Below, piece by piece: positions 35,191-45,969 of a DNA stretch of 64,000 bases (positions within the stretch are counted from its first letter, which is position 1; the number at the start of each line of letters is the position of its first letter). The DNA comes from Poa pratensis. Its lineage: Eukaryota > Streptophyta > Magnoliopsida > Poales > Poaceae. The position numbers and the translations under genes are program-made. The stretch spans positions 25,817,369-25,881,368 of the forward strand of contig CAMZMU010000055.1 in the NCBI GenBank assembly GCA_947311845.1. Direction: 5' to 3'. The notes below the pieces were generated by a model, which had not been told where the DNA came from, did not search any database, and saw only the letters and a program-made list of their open reading frames with translations.

Positions 35191-35830
35191 CTGTCGACTG
35201 GTGTTCAGCCCGGTGTTCTGGTGGCCGTTGCTTGTTGTGGTTGTTGATGCGGAAGTCGTAGTTGAAGCGATTGCGGCAGTCGACAGCTTCAGCCCCCAAT
35301 TGCCACAAATCTGGAAGCGTGGGCCCTGCTTGATTGGTGGCAATTGGGGGCATGAAGTCGTCGACTGCCTCAATCACCGCATCACCCGTCCTCTGCTTGA
35401 TCTTCTTCGTCGACTACATCATCACCAGCCTTGGCACCACGTTCAACGCGATCGCCGCCTCGCTTACTGTTGGTAATCGCTCGGTGTCTTATTCTGACTT
35501 TTACTCTCACATTCTCTCTTTCGAGGCCCTTCAGACGATGCAAGCTCAGGCTGCGGAGTGTTCATCATCGGCAAACGCCGCATCGTGGCCCGGCTCCTTC
35601 AAAAACCCTAGCCGGTCGCGCGCTCCAGATTTGTGGCAATTGTTGGAAGGAAGCTGTCGACTGCCTCGATCGCCGCATCACCCATCCCCTGCTTGATTGT
35701 CTTCGCGGGGGCCGCCTCAGTGCCGTCTAGGTAGCAATGGAGACCCGCACCGGAGAGATTAGGAAGGGTGAGACCCCTCCAAAGCATGAAGTTGTTGGAG
35801 TCGAGGCGAACGGAGGCGCCAGCGCGATCA
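35191..35830 (-). pseudogene. Copia gag, rearranged and partly inverted
   Basis: The minus strand at about 35690-35820 reads SNNFMLWRGLTLPNLSGAG, the N-terminal copia gag motif. A stretch at about 35400-35570, however, encodes gag on the plus strand (FNAIAASLTVGNRSVSYSDF, FEALQTMQAQ), opposite to the rest. Three related copies of a GTCGACTG/TTGCCAC motif block flank these parts. The segment was therefore inverted and partly duplicated inside the element. Confidence 0.6.
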
Positions 35831-36025
35831 TGGTTGCAGCCGAGGAGGAGACGAGTGCTCCGGCTGAGTGGAGTTGGAGGGCGGAGGAAGTCATCACGAT
35901 GACGGCGCGGAGGGGAACACGCGGCGGCGACACGGAGAGACGCTCGTGACGGTGGCGCGGAGAGAAGCATGCGTTGGCGACGACGGCGCGGAAGAGAGCA
36001 CACAGCGGCGTGGAAAAGAGCAATC

Positions 36026-36040
36026 GGCTCCGATACCAAG
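36026..36040 (-). other. Copia primer binding site
   Basis: The minus strand CTTGGTATCGGAGCC matches the initiator-tRNA-Met primer site TGGTATCAGAGC of plant copia elements with one change. It marks the inner edge of the 5' LTR, which should lie at higher coordinates. Confidence 0.7.
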
Positions 36041-36817
36041 TTAAATTTAGGGTTTTCGGTGTAGAAATTGCCTACACCCTTGATGTCATATATGCACGGA
36101 CGACATGTTACAAACACGTTTACATACATACATGGGCGGTATACACGCACACCTCGTATACAAACCGATCTTAACCTACGCGACTCTCGAGGCATAAACG
36201 GTAACTGCAAAATTGCATGAAAGTTTAAACGTAACGAGAACGCCTCCCTGCCTAAGCGCCACGTCGGTCCAGGAATTCATGCATGCATACAATCGATCTA
36301 TGCGTATCACATGCATGCACACTTGATGGACAAGGTAGTTTTGTACATAGACATCATTTATACATAGAAATATTTATTTAATTATTAGAGAGAAAAGAGG
36401 GAATTAAAACCCAGATTTTAATCTATTATTTCTAGCAACCGTCATACTAGAACTTTAACTAAAATCAATCTATAATTTACATTGGCCACATAAATATTCT
36501 TACACAAACAAAGTTTGGCACCCGGGGCGAGCTGAGCTTAACCTAATTTGTATTAAACTTTTATACTTATTTATAACTTATTTCAGCATGCTAACGCCTT
36601 AACGAGTATAATGTTGTATTTGTTATTTAGTATAGTTAGCCATGTAACAAAATAGTTAAATGTTAATCATAGCATCGGTTTTGTATATTTTGTGATGCGC
36701 ATAGTTGAAAAACACATTTGCAATGCACTTGATTCAAACTATATTGTGTAACATTATATCCTTCATGAATTAATTTGTGATAACCGCATAAACTATATAG
36801 TGTGTGTATATTTATGG
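36041..36817. other. Probable copia 5' LTR remnant and AT-rich spacer
   Basis: The first 200 bp or so next to the primer site are probably the 5' LTR of the copia element, but neither the outer end nor a target duplication could be fixed. The remainder is AT-rich without genes. Confidence 0.4.
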
Positions 36818-36837
36818 TAGAGATTTGTAAAGTATAT

Positions 36838-37496
36838 TTTTTTTTGCGAGGAAGAAGATGATTTCATTGATACTGCGATCTTACAGAAAAGTCCAGAAAA
36901 CGAAAGAAATTACACAAAGCTCCTTCTGGACTCTGACCTCGCCTGCATCCATGGCGAGAGAGAGACGCGCCGCTGCCGCTGCTCGTACACACTCCAAGGA
37001 TTGACGAAACCAGCTCCCTGGCAACCGGGAAGTCCCCACTCACCGCCCCCGAAGGAGTAACGCCGTGGATCTTCAGCTCCGCCGCGCAGCACCCCATCGT
37101 CGTCTTCCGAACCTTCAAACTCCAGATCCGCCACCGCATGGAACCTGGCCGGGAGATGTCACGCAGCACGAATCCTCCGATTCGCGAGCGTGGAGGAAGC
37201 AGGTGCACCACCGCGGGGCTCCACCGAGCACCGCCGTCGAGGGAGCCGCACACCTGCAACAGAAGACACGCCGGCGACCGAAGCTCCTTCACACCGCCGC
37301 CGGCGCCAAACCCAGCAAACCCTACCATATATACACCCGTGAGACGTGGATCCCCCGCCCTCCCGCCGCCGAAGCGGCCGGCGGAGGGCGAGAGATCCGG
37401 CGAATCGACGAGGAAGAGGTGGATCGGACGGGTGGATCTAAAAATCGCCTCTCCTGCTACAGTGGAGGGAGAGAGGAGACGTCCTTGGTCGTCCTC
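36838..37496 (-). mobile_element. Poly(A) retroposon with a 20-bp target-site duplication
   Basis: A 20-bp direct repeat (36818-36837 and 37497-37516, starting TAGAGATTTG) flanks a 659-bp GC-rich block. The block's plus-strand left edge is a T-run (36837-36845), so it is a poly(A)-tailed insertion on the minus strand. A long duplication plus a tail is the mark of LINE-machinery retroposition. The body (220-codon open frame on the minus strand) has no domain I know. It may be a 5'-truncated LINE or a non-autonomous element. Confidence 0.85.
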
Positions 37497-37654
37497 TAGA
37501 GATTTGTAAAGTATATGATTTAACAAATATCTTAATCGAGGTTTTTGGTGGTGAGTAGGTAAGCATATTTGTAGAATCTTCTAGAGTACTAATTGAATAC
37601 TTGTTCGTTCGCATTTGCATACACATATCGACGTCATCGGGCTCTGAACTCTGA

Positions 37655-39171
37655 TGCTGCGTTCGGATGTTCGCTTTCAGCCTTGATATTGGATATTCGG
37701 GATATTCAGCCCCGAATATCACGAATATCACCGTTTGGATGTTCGTGGCATTGAACCGTGACATTCGGTCTCGATATCGAACCAACCCGAGCGAAGGCAA
37801 AACGGTACCCGCCGAATGTCGAGCTCCAACTCTGGAGATTGGCTCTGTATTCGCGAGCGAGGCCTTCATACCTGTTGGCGAGCGAGCGAAACAGAACCCG
37901 AGCGAGGCCTCTTCATCCTCGCGCCGTCGCACGGTCCCGCAGCGCCGGCCTCGGCGGTGGTGATGCCGCTGCCCAGCAACTCCAGCAGCGAAGCCAGGGC
38001 CTTGAGCTTGAGGTCGAGGCCCCCGATCTGGAGCCGCTCAAAGGCGTCCCTGATGAAGAGCAACTTGTCCGCGCGCGATGCGGCCGCGGCGGGCACCTGC
38101 AGCACAATGGCGTTGGGGGAGGACGCCGAGGAGTCGACGGAGAGGAGCCCCGAGCGGAGGAGGAGCGAGAGGTCGTGCAGGAGGAGCGAGAGCGAGGAGG
38201 CGGCGATGTCGAGGTCGCTCTGGAGGCGCAGGCGGCCGCCGGGGAGGGCCGGATCCTGGCAGCGCGCGGAGAGCGCGTGGAGGGAGCGGAGCGCCGGGAG
38301 GAGAGAAGCAACCAGATCGTCGCCGAGCACGGCCTCCCCGCGACTCCCAGCGCCGCCACCTCGCGCCGCCGAGCACGGCCGCCTGCTCGCACGGCCGAGC
38401 CGCGACTCCCAGCGCCGCCCAGAGCCGCCTGCTCGCGCGGCCGAGCTCGGATGCGTCTGCGGGTGGTGCTCGTAGGAGGCCGTGAAGGTGGGGAGGACGC
38501 TGACGGTGGGCTGGTGGGCGCCTGCCGAGCACGGCCGCCTGCTCGCACGACCTCCCCGCTCCTGGAAGCAGTCCGCCATGGCGGCTCCTCCACCCCCGCC
38601 GCCACAGGCCATGGGGGAGAAGAAGGCCATGGGGGAGAAGAAGTCCATGGCGGCTCCTCCACCCCCGCCTCCAGCTCCATTCCTCCTCCCTCCTCGCTCT
38701 CTCCTTCCCCTGCTTGCTTGGATTAATGGCTCGCCAGTACCTCAGAGCAGGACGCTGACGGTGTGTCTGGACCTGATTGCTTTCTTATTTCTGTCCAGGG
38801 ACCTGTCTGTAAATATTTGGACATATCTGTAATTTAAATCCTGGACCTGGAGGACCTATTAGTAAAACATATGATATAATAATTTTTAACTGACAGTTCC
38901 GTAAGGTCTCGTGACGGTGGATGGTACCAATAATATGGTTATTTTGTATAATTTTGGCATTGAATAACAGTAATATGAATATCCAATATCTGGCACTTCT
39001 ATACCATCCAAACAACATTTGATATTCAAACTCAATATCTTGTCTGGGTCTGAATATCTAACACATCCAAACAAAAATATTGACATTCAAACTCAATATC
39101 AATATCTCATGATATTGATATTCAACCCAATATCAATATGGAGCTCCCAATGCGAACATCCGAACGGAGCA
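37655..39171. mobile_element. 1.5-kb TIR DNA transposon (PIF/Harbinger-like) carrying captured gene sequence
   Basis: The terminal inverted repeats read TGCTGCGTTCGGATGTTCGC (left) and, reverse-complemented, TGCTCCGTTCGGATGTTCGC (right). They are flanked by a 3-bp duplication TGA (37652-37654 and 39172-39174). The subterminal parts on both sides are full of AATATC/GATATT. Between them, at about 37800-38750, lies a very GC-rich block unlike the AT-rich ends. No transposase is present. A 3-bp duplication and GTTCGGATG-like ends fit PIF/Harbinger, though the target is not the usual TTA/TAA. The whole looks like a Pack-type (gene-capturing) element. Confidence 0.75.
37866..38648 (-). pseudogene. 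Captured gene fragment: N-terminal region of an ARM-repeat protein (probable)
   Basis: There is a 260-codon open frame on the minus strand. Its lower half (about 38324 to 37968) reads LVASLLPALRSLHALSARC, then LQSDLDIAASSLSLLLHDLS, LLRSGLLS, and FERLQIGGLDLKLKALASLL. From memory this resembles the N-terminal, pre-repeat region of plant ARM-repeat proteins of the At5g50900/At2g45720 type. The upper half contains repeated GRASRRPCSA blocks and the initial MDFFSPMAFFSPMA repeat, probably from elsewhere. It sits inside a TIR element, so it is a captured fragment, not the gene itself. It could still be transcribed. Confidence 0.55.
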
Positions 39172-39238
39172 TGAAGGAGCTCGTAGCAGTACTGATTTTT
39201 TTTTTTTTTGAATTTAGCAGTGCTGATTTTTAGTTGAA

Positions 39239-39283
39239 TTCTCGTGTTTGCTGAACAGAACCTTCCCTCAGCAAACACGAGAA
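39239..39283. repeat. Perfect 16-bp hairpin
   Basis: TTCTCGTGTTTGCTGA (39239-39254) is followed after 13 bases by its exact reverse complement (39268-39283). It lies just outside the TIR element. Its function is unknown. Confidence 0.85.
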
Positions 39284-40373
39284 CCCGAGACAGTGAGCGC
39301 AGTGTTCCATTTTGTTGGTCAAAACAGGCACCCAGAGAGGCAGAGACGCGATCGAAGCAAAACGGGACAGCGTTTTTCGTGGATACCGAAAAAATGACGT
39401 CCTCTTCCTCCCGCTTAACCAGAAGCAGCGGGTAGCAGACTGGTGGACTAGTATTTTTATTACTCGGACCGCCGTCCGATCAGGACACCGCGCCGACGCA
39501 GCAACTTCCGTCCTGGCCAGGCGAGACGGAGCGTTGCGGCGGCCGCCGCCTCTGCAAATTGTTCAAAGAGTTGCGGGTTCCGGACTGGGTCTTCTATACG
39601 CCGGCCGGACTCCGGCGTCAGCCATCACGCGTTTCGCTCTCCCATCTTGTAATCGCACTGTTGCCATCAACAGTGCCGCAAAGGATTATATGTAACTGAA
39701 GCGTTGGTTTGTTTAACCGTGATCCTGACACGTGGGGGCCTCTGTCAGGCATGACATGGTAGACAAATTTATACACAAAGTTATACCTGTCAATGGCCCC
39801 CACATGTCAGAATCACGATTAAACAAGCTAATCAGTGTTTTCTGTCACGTTGTCAACGAATAGTGCTGGTGATTTGCAAAAGAGGTGAAAACCGGTGGTT
39901 TTTTAAAGCTTAACCACCAATTGTGGTAGTTTTTTGCAATTTTCTCTCAGAAACACGATTAAACGAAAGGCCCTCATGAAGATACAGATGACCACAAATG
40001 AAAAACAAGAGATGCGTCGTCAACAAGGACTAGTAAAATGTACTAAAAACTACTGAATCGCGTAACGCGGTCGATTAGCAGCGGCTGCAGAGTTTACACA
40101 GCTCTTGGTAAGTTCATACTTCATACAAGACGAGCAGACTATAAGCATAAGGTGCTTCTGCTTCGGCATTGTACAAAAGAGAGAATATAGTTATACTGAG
40201 TTGCTGGCCTACACAGTTGCATAGGAGAAGACCATGAAGAAGGTTTGCCAAAGGTCCACCTCGCAATTGCAAGAAACATGAGCGTCGTCACCACTTTCCT
40301 GATCATTACCCCAAGATAACCAAAGACGTAAATGAGCACTGTAGATTAGTGTTTAGAGCGCGAAGGAAGGCTG
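39284..40373. other. Intergenic region and 3' flank of MCU
   Basis: Apart from the inverted repeat at 39707-39828 I see no gene. The last 300 bp are probably MCU 3' UTR (minus strand). Confidence 0.45.
39707..39828. repeat. Inverted repeat with 34-bp arms
   Basis: The left arm 39707-39740 (GTTTGTTTAACCGTGATCC...) and right arm 39795-39828 are reverse complements with about four mismatches, separated by 54 bp. It may be a small foldback or MITE; no target duplication was identified. Confidence 0.7.
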
Positions 40374-42839
40374 TCACTTCTGAACGGACAACTCATGGAG
40401 ATGGGCGATGTCGGCGTTGGAGAAATGGCTTGTGCCGCACATCTTCTCCAAAGGATCTTTGCAGCACCTCTGGAGCTCCAGGTACCTGTCCACGTTGAAG
40501 CCCTGCCTCTGGATCAACTTCCTCTGCCGGGACTGGAACAGCCTCTCCATGAAGTCCCGGTACGTCGGATCCCTTGACGTGATGAGGAAGTAGGCGTACC
40601 CGACAACCAGGCCCGTCGTGGTTGTGAAGAAGGTGATGGGTTCCATGACGTCCCACGAGAACTCCCAGAAGGTGAGCCTGAAGAAGAGCCCAACCTGCGT
40701 GATCAGGAACCCTAGCCCAGACCAGAGGATACGACGGACTTGCTTGTGTGCGAGCTTGTTGATATCTTCCAACTGTGTCTGCAGCTGCTTGAGCTCTTCC
40801 TTTCTTGGATCATCCTCGGCTGTCAGTGCAAGGGGCATAGCTTTTCTTACCAGATCCACAATCTGTACATAACAAAAAAATAGAATCAGTATCTCCCAAT
40901 GTTAAGTATCAGATGATGTAGAATCTCAACACATAATGGCAACGACTACAACTATAATTCTAAGATAATGACAAAACAAGTGTAATGCAACATAAACACA
41001 TGAAAGTTGTCCATGTAGAAACTTCAAAAGTAGAAACTAAGAAACCAAATCAGAATTCAAAAATGTTTGAGATGTTAACCTTTTTTCTGTGCAACATGCT
41101 TTAGCCTCAAACATTTAATAACTAATTTTACACATGCACCACCATCAACCCAATGAGAATGAGAGGATTACCAATGTTCAGCATGTGACACAAGGAGGTG
41201 TTCATTAACAAAACCATGTCTAAGAAAAGTGACAACATAAAAAGATCATGCAATGGGATTCTGAATTACTTAAAACAAACAATGTATGATGGGCAATGCA
41301 AGAAACTGACGACTTTTAGACAAATCACATTGTTTGTCACCAACTAAAGGATCTTGCTATAAAATGACGAACTGTCTGCATGGGCATGGTGGACTGGTAG
41401 TTTAGTACGATAAACAACTATTAGATAACTTATAGACTGCACCAGAAGTCACCCATTTACGATGGAAACAAGAAAAAAACAGTGTAAAGAGCCACATGAT
41501 TCTCCACGGCAATGACCCATCCTGTATGACACAGAAAAGGCAGAGCAAAGCAAGCTAGCTAAGGTATCTATTTGGTGCTTTGCCACCACACTTAATCGGA
41601 CGAGTTCTTCCCCATGGAAGAAACGGTGGTAGCTTTTGCACTGGTGCGGCCAGCGTGCGCACCCAGGAGGAGCACGTAGTGAGCCATCACCCACCAGTCG
41701 CCACCACTTGGTGTAGACTAGAGTCCTGAAGCAACCGGGCGGCTTTTTTCTAAAAAGTGTCACCGACAAGTGGATCGCTTCTGGCTCTACAATCTAAACA
41801 GTCCGGTCATTGTCCTCCTCCCAGCATGCTAAGTCAGTTCCAACCTCTAATCAGCTATTGAACTTGAACAGTGCGTAACAATATGTACTACAGCATAATT
41901 CAGGTTTGCAGGCATACATATTCCACCTGACTATTGCTACCGAGTGGCCCGTGCAATTTGGAAAATTTGTACGAGTACACTACAATCGAGCGACGGATGG
42001 TGGGATTTGCGAAATAAAAACGTGGGGGGGGGGGGGGGGGTACGGAACTAGGACTGAAAATCGATGCAGCATTAGACCATCAGACAAGTACCCCTGTAGA
42101 CCTGCACTTGGAGAAAATCTACCGAACACCTGTAGGTCACCATCGGAGCTAGGGACGCACGGAAAAGTACAAAAGCCGTCAGCCGACCTCCGGGACCGAA
42201 TTAGTGAGGACTTGAACGCATTCCTCGGGCAAATCGAAGACGCCTTAAATTTTCAAAAACGTCAGGCATGACCGCATGAGCACGGGTCGAACACCCAACG
42301 TGGCCCCCCGAATCGCCGAACCGAGACGCGAACACGAACCGAAGAGTAATAAAATTCTGAAACATCGGAGACGATGATGCGGGGGAGAGGAGGATAGCGG
42401 CAATGCGCGGCGAGCATACCTTGTCGGGCTGGAGGTAGACCTTGTCACGGAAGAGTAGCACGACGCCGGCCTCGTCGAGCGCGCCGGCGAGCGCGGCGGC
42501 CTCGGCGCGGGTGCGCGCGGCGCCGGCCTCCTCGCAGGCGCGCAGCAGCTCCGCGTACGGGATGACCTCGCCGTCCCCGAGGCGCCGCTTGAGCGCCTCC
42601 ACGTTGGCCAGCCGCATCAGGCGCCTGGCCTCCTCCGCCGTCACCTCCGTCTCCGCGTCCCGCCCCACGGCCGCCTCCGCCGCCGCCGGCAGCGACGCGG
42701 CGAAGCGGAACCGCTGGAGCGCGCACGGCGGGGGCAGGCGGCACGCGATGGCGGCCCGCGCGGCGCACGGCGGCGCGGAGGCGGAGGGGCCGCTCGCCGC
42801 GACGGCGGCGCGGAGGACGGAGCGGGAGAATCGCCACAT
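40374..42839 (-). CDS. MCU: Mitochondrial calcium uniporter (MCU) pore protein
   Basis: There are two exons on the minus strand: 42839-42420 and 40862-40374, joined by a 1557-bp intron (GTATGC...TGTACAG, phase 0). The product is 302 residues, a usual plant MCU length. The Arg/Ala-rich start ([17 protein letters not shown]) suits a mitochondrial transit peptide. A coiled coil (about 158-182, [16 protein letters not shown]) precedes the first membrane helix (about 186-204). The selectivity-filter loop is WDVMEPITF (residues 210-218, the WDxxEP signature with Asp211 and Glu214), followed by the second helix (217-234). A C-terminal coiled region ends [13 protein letters not shown]. The protein forms the Ca2+ channel of the inner mitochondrial membrane. 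An in-frame ATG two codons upstream (42845) is an alternative start, and the frame stays open upstream to 43034. The gene appears intact. Confidence 0.94.
42024..42040 (+). repeat. G17 homopolymer in the MCU intron
   Basis: Seventeen consecutive G on the plus strand (C on the gene strand) lie inside the MCU intron, within LTR-free unique-looking sequence. Length in the real genome may differ, because such runs are error-prone in sequencing. Confidence 0.9.
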
Positions 42840-42845
42840 TGACAT

Positions 42846-44089
42846 CGGACGGTCTGCGCGTGCGTGGGTTGCGGTGGGTTGGGGAGAGCGGAGGCGGAGG
42901 AAGATATGGGGTAGGCGGTCAAAGCGGAGGCGGGAAGTATGGCGGAGAGGAGAGCCGGGAAAGGGAAGAGGGAGGTGGAGAGAGCTCCGGTACGCCGCCG
43001 CGTGGGGTGCTTGCCTATATATTTTTTTGTACAAGGGTGCTTGCCTATTTGGTGTGTTTTTGGAGGAGTGCGATTCCTTTTCTCTCCTCCTTTTTCATGG
43101 CATGTTTGCGGCAATGGCAGGCTGGGCTGTGTGTCTTCTTTTTTTTTTTTTTTTTTGACGTGGCTGTGTGTCTTCTGGGTTTCCTGTGCTGTGCGCAGAG
43201 AGGTGCAGGGCAGGGGAGGAAATAAACGGCCACGCGGTTGATATTTTGGAAACTGCTATACGCAGTGGTGTGATGGAGCCTGGAGGAAACGCTACGCGGG
43301 GTCGTAATTATTACTACGTACTCGCTTTTACTATCTTTTCCTGCCATTTGAACTTTGGTAAATCGGGTATGCATTAAAACGTTGATCTCAGATGACTGCC
43401 AGTAGTTAACACCTTTTTTTTTGGGAGAGTTATAAAAGTTCACAAGATGTACAAGGGATCTCAAACATAATGGAGTAGAAATTAAATCGAGATCCTTGGA
43501 GGCTTGGACCATGCAACAACCAGTCGTAGTGTACTAGTCGTTGGATGGTCTTAACAAGACTTCCCACTTTTCATTAACAACGTTGTCCCTCCCCTATTCG
43601 AGCTGGCCTGGCTTTGTTAATGAAAACTGAGAAGTCTTTGTGCACATGGCTACTGGCCAGGGGCAACGTATTAGAGCTGAATTCGTCGCCATGGAACACT
43701 TGAATCGATCTGAATCTTCTGAAACCAAACCTGCAACACACGTAGACCAAACGTTATCCACCGTTCGAAGGGAGCAACAAGCAGATGATTTCCGACACTC
43801 TTCAACACCACGTGTGAGATCACCGCTGATGAGGTGAACGGGGAAACGGGAAACCTCATTCTTATTCCGCACAACGCCGCCATGAGGTTCCAATATCTAA
43901 AGTCGAAATTCTTTTGGTGACATGTGATGTCCCTGTCAATAGCGAAACGTCCATCATGACATCGTTGATATGTGAGCCCGTATTCTATGTCCATTGTTTC
44001 TCAAAAACAAATCTGGTACTATTTAGTTCAATTTTCATTGATATATGTATGAAAACTTTACAAACACAGATTATTGTTCCAAACATCGC
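42846..44089. other. MCU upstream region and intergenic
   Basis: This contains the MCU promoter and leader on the minus strand (GC-rich up to about 43010). A T-run at 43139-43157 and another at 43413-43421 are possible tails of short retroposons. No gene was recognised. Confidence 0.4.
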
Positions 44090-44782
44090 ATAATAATTGT
44101 AATCAAATTGCAGTTTTATGTGGGTATTAATTTTTAAGGAATCGATCGAGCACGCACGTCAATCATCTTGTCCACGCGGTACACCTACAACATACCTATC
44201 TTTTTATACCTAGGTCACTCTCCCCACCCCTAGAAAGCACTCAACATCTTAACGGCAGTTTGCCTCCAAAGAGATACCAAGAAGGAGAAAAGTGGAGCTT
44301 GCGACTACTGATCTCGGTTACCACGGCACAGAATGGAGCTTGAGTAGGGTTAGATCTAAACGCGAGATTCCACCCGTGGTGAATCGATGAAGATAAGTTT
44401 GGGTAAAATGAGTTTGAATTCAGCGGATATAGGTACAATCGGTCTTTGGAGGGCCGGATGTATTGTTGGCGATTCAATGTGTGGTCAGCGCTTTAAATGA
44501 TATACTACAACCTCATGTGTGTTTTGCTATAAAAGCATAAGTGCCATGTTCTAATGAATCTAGATGTATGTTGCAAATAACATGTTCATGTTGCAAGTGT
44601 CTTTTGAGGTGTTGCAAGCGTTGCTTATGAGTTGCACATGTTCTTCACGCTGATTTGCCGCGACCAAAAAAAATGTTGTGTGGGTGTGGTTGAAATGTTG
44701 TGACATTTTTATTTTCTGTTTCGGACAAATTTCAAGAAAAATGCTTTGATTATGTTGCAAACATCTAAAAATATATAACCTT
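44090..44782 (+). repeat. Diverged direct duplication, copy A
   Basis: This copy runs from AATCAAATTG/TGGGTATTA to CATCTAAAAATATATAACC. The same order of blocks (TTTTATACCTAGGTC, GGTCTTTGGAG, TCAATGTGTGG, GTTGCAAGTGTCTT) recurs in copy B. It includes no recognisable coding sequence. Confidence 0.7.
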
Positions 44783-45027
44783 ACTCCGGTGTCCGTCTTG
44801 ACGGCGGTGGACTGCTGCATGAATTTGGTTTGATATGCTCAAAGATCTCTAAAATCCTGATTGTAAATTGCTTATGTGTTTGGAGTCTTCTTTTCATTTG
44901 CGTTGGGCAACAGTTTCTCTCTTATTTTCTCGTGTTTTTACTGCGTGCGTGATTTGTAACCGGTTTGTATTTGTTATGTCATAAATGTAAATGCGGTGAT
45001 TTTCTTTAAAAAAAACACCCATAAGGA

Positions 45028-45812
45028 TAATAATCAAATTGTTTTTCATCTATGGGTATTAGTTCTTAGTGAAATGATTCCCCACAACCGAATGATCGGA
45101 CGCACGCGTCAATTGCCTGATATGTCGTCCACGTGGTACACGGTTCTATAACATACATATCCTTTTATACCTAGGTCGCTTTTCATTATCTTTCCCCTTC
45201 GAATGCTCTCAGCCTCGTATTGGCATTTTGCCTCGTGGAGCAACCTGCCTCCAAAAAGAGGTCATGGAGGAGAAATGGTGGAGCTCGAGGCTACTGTCAC
45301 AAAAATTGTATACAAACAGACTGATCTCAGCTGCCATGGCACACAAGGGAGCTCAAGCTTAGGCTAGAGATCAACACATCATCGATTCAGGCACAATGAG
45401 TTCGAATCACGCGGTCTAGATCCATTAGGTCTTTGGAGAGCCGGATTGGTTCTTAGCGAGTCAATGTGTGGGCAGCGAGCTCTAAAATTAAGGTTAGTGA
45501 TTTGCGAATTATGGATGTTACATATGTTATTTTGATATACTTCAACCTTGTGCGTGTGTTTTGTATAAACACATCAATGACATGTTCCGATGAATCTGTT
45601 TGTTGCAAGTACCGTGCTCATGTCGCAAGTGTCTTATGTGATGTTGCAAAAGTTGCTAATAAGTTGTACACTCGCAATGATTTTTCTTCTAGTCAATTTG
45701 TCGTGACCAATACAATTTTTTTTGCATACACAAAAAGTTGTTGTGTGGGTGTGTACATATCTCGAGAAAAATGTTTCGATTATGTTGCAAACATCTAAAA
45801 ATATATAACCTT
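45028..45812 (+). repeat. Diverged direct duplication, copy B
   Basis: This second copy is about 940 bp downstream of copy A, sharing order and ends but with many substitutions and indels, so the duplication is old. It ends next to a long T-run (45811-45827). Confidence 0.7.
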
Positions 45813-45969
45813 TTTTTTTTTTTTTTGCCGTAAGTGTCTGATGGTTTAGGATCGCAATCCTTGATTAGAGCGGATGGCTTCTCGCACTGTCCTAATTGTT
45901 TTAGTTGAAAGTTAGTTTTTGTGTTAGCTTAAAATGTTATGAATGTTGTGGCTGTTGTACTTAGAAGAA

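Larger units (their letters stand above)
23401..36040 (-). mobile_element. Ty1/copia retrotransposon, broken, with two nested LTR insertions
   Basis: On the minus strand, parts of a copia polyprotein appear in order from 36.0 to 23.4 kb: a tRNA-Met type primer site, gag N-terminus, protease, integrase, and the start of the reverse transcriptase. The RT is cut off at 23401. Two elements are nested inside: the gag-only element at 24369-32410 and a BARE-like LTR at about 32696-34287. The integrase frame continues across the 24369-32410 insertion (…CACWPSL, then LHKYNAHKLYFRCKLCVFLG). Part of gag is inverted. The 5' LTR should lie above 36041 but its outer end is not clear; the 3' LTR is absent. 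Confidence 0.82.

Noticed and set aside
36864..37526. 220-codon minus-strand frame as a host gene
   Set aside because: It lies inside a poly(A) retroposon and even crosses its target duplication.
37758..38726. 322-codon plus-strand frame in the TIR element
   Set aside because: Low-complexity Arg/Glu/Gly composition; the opposite strand has the meaningful similarity.
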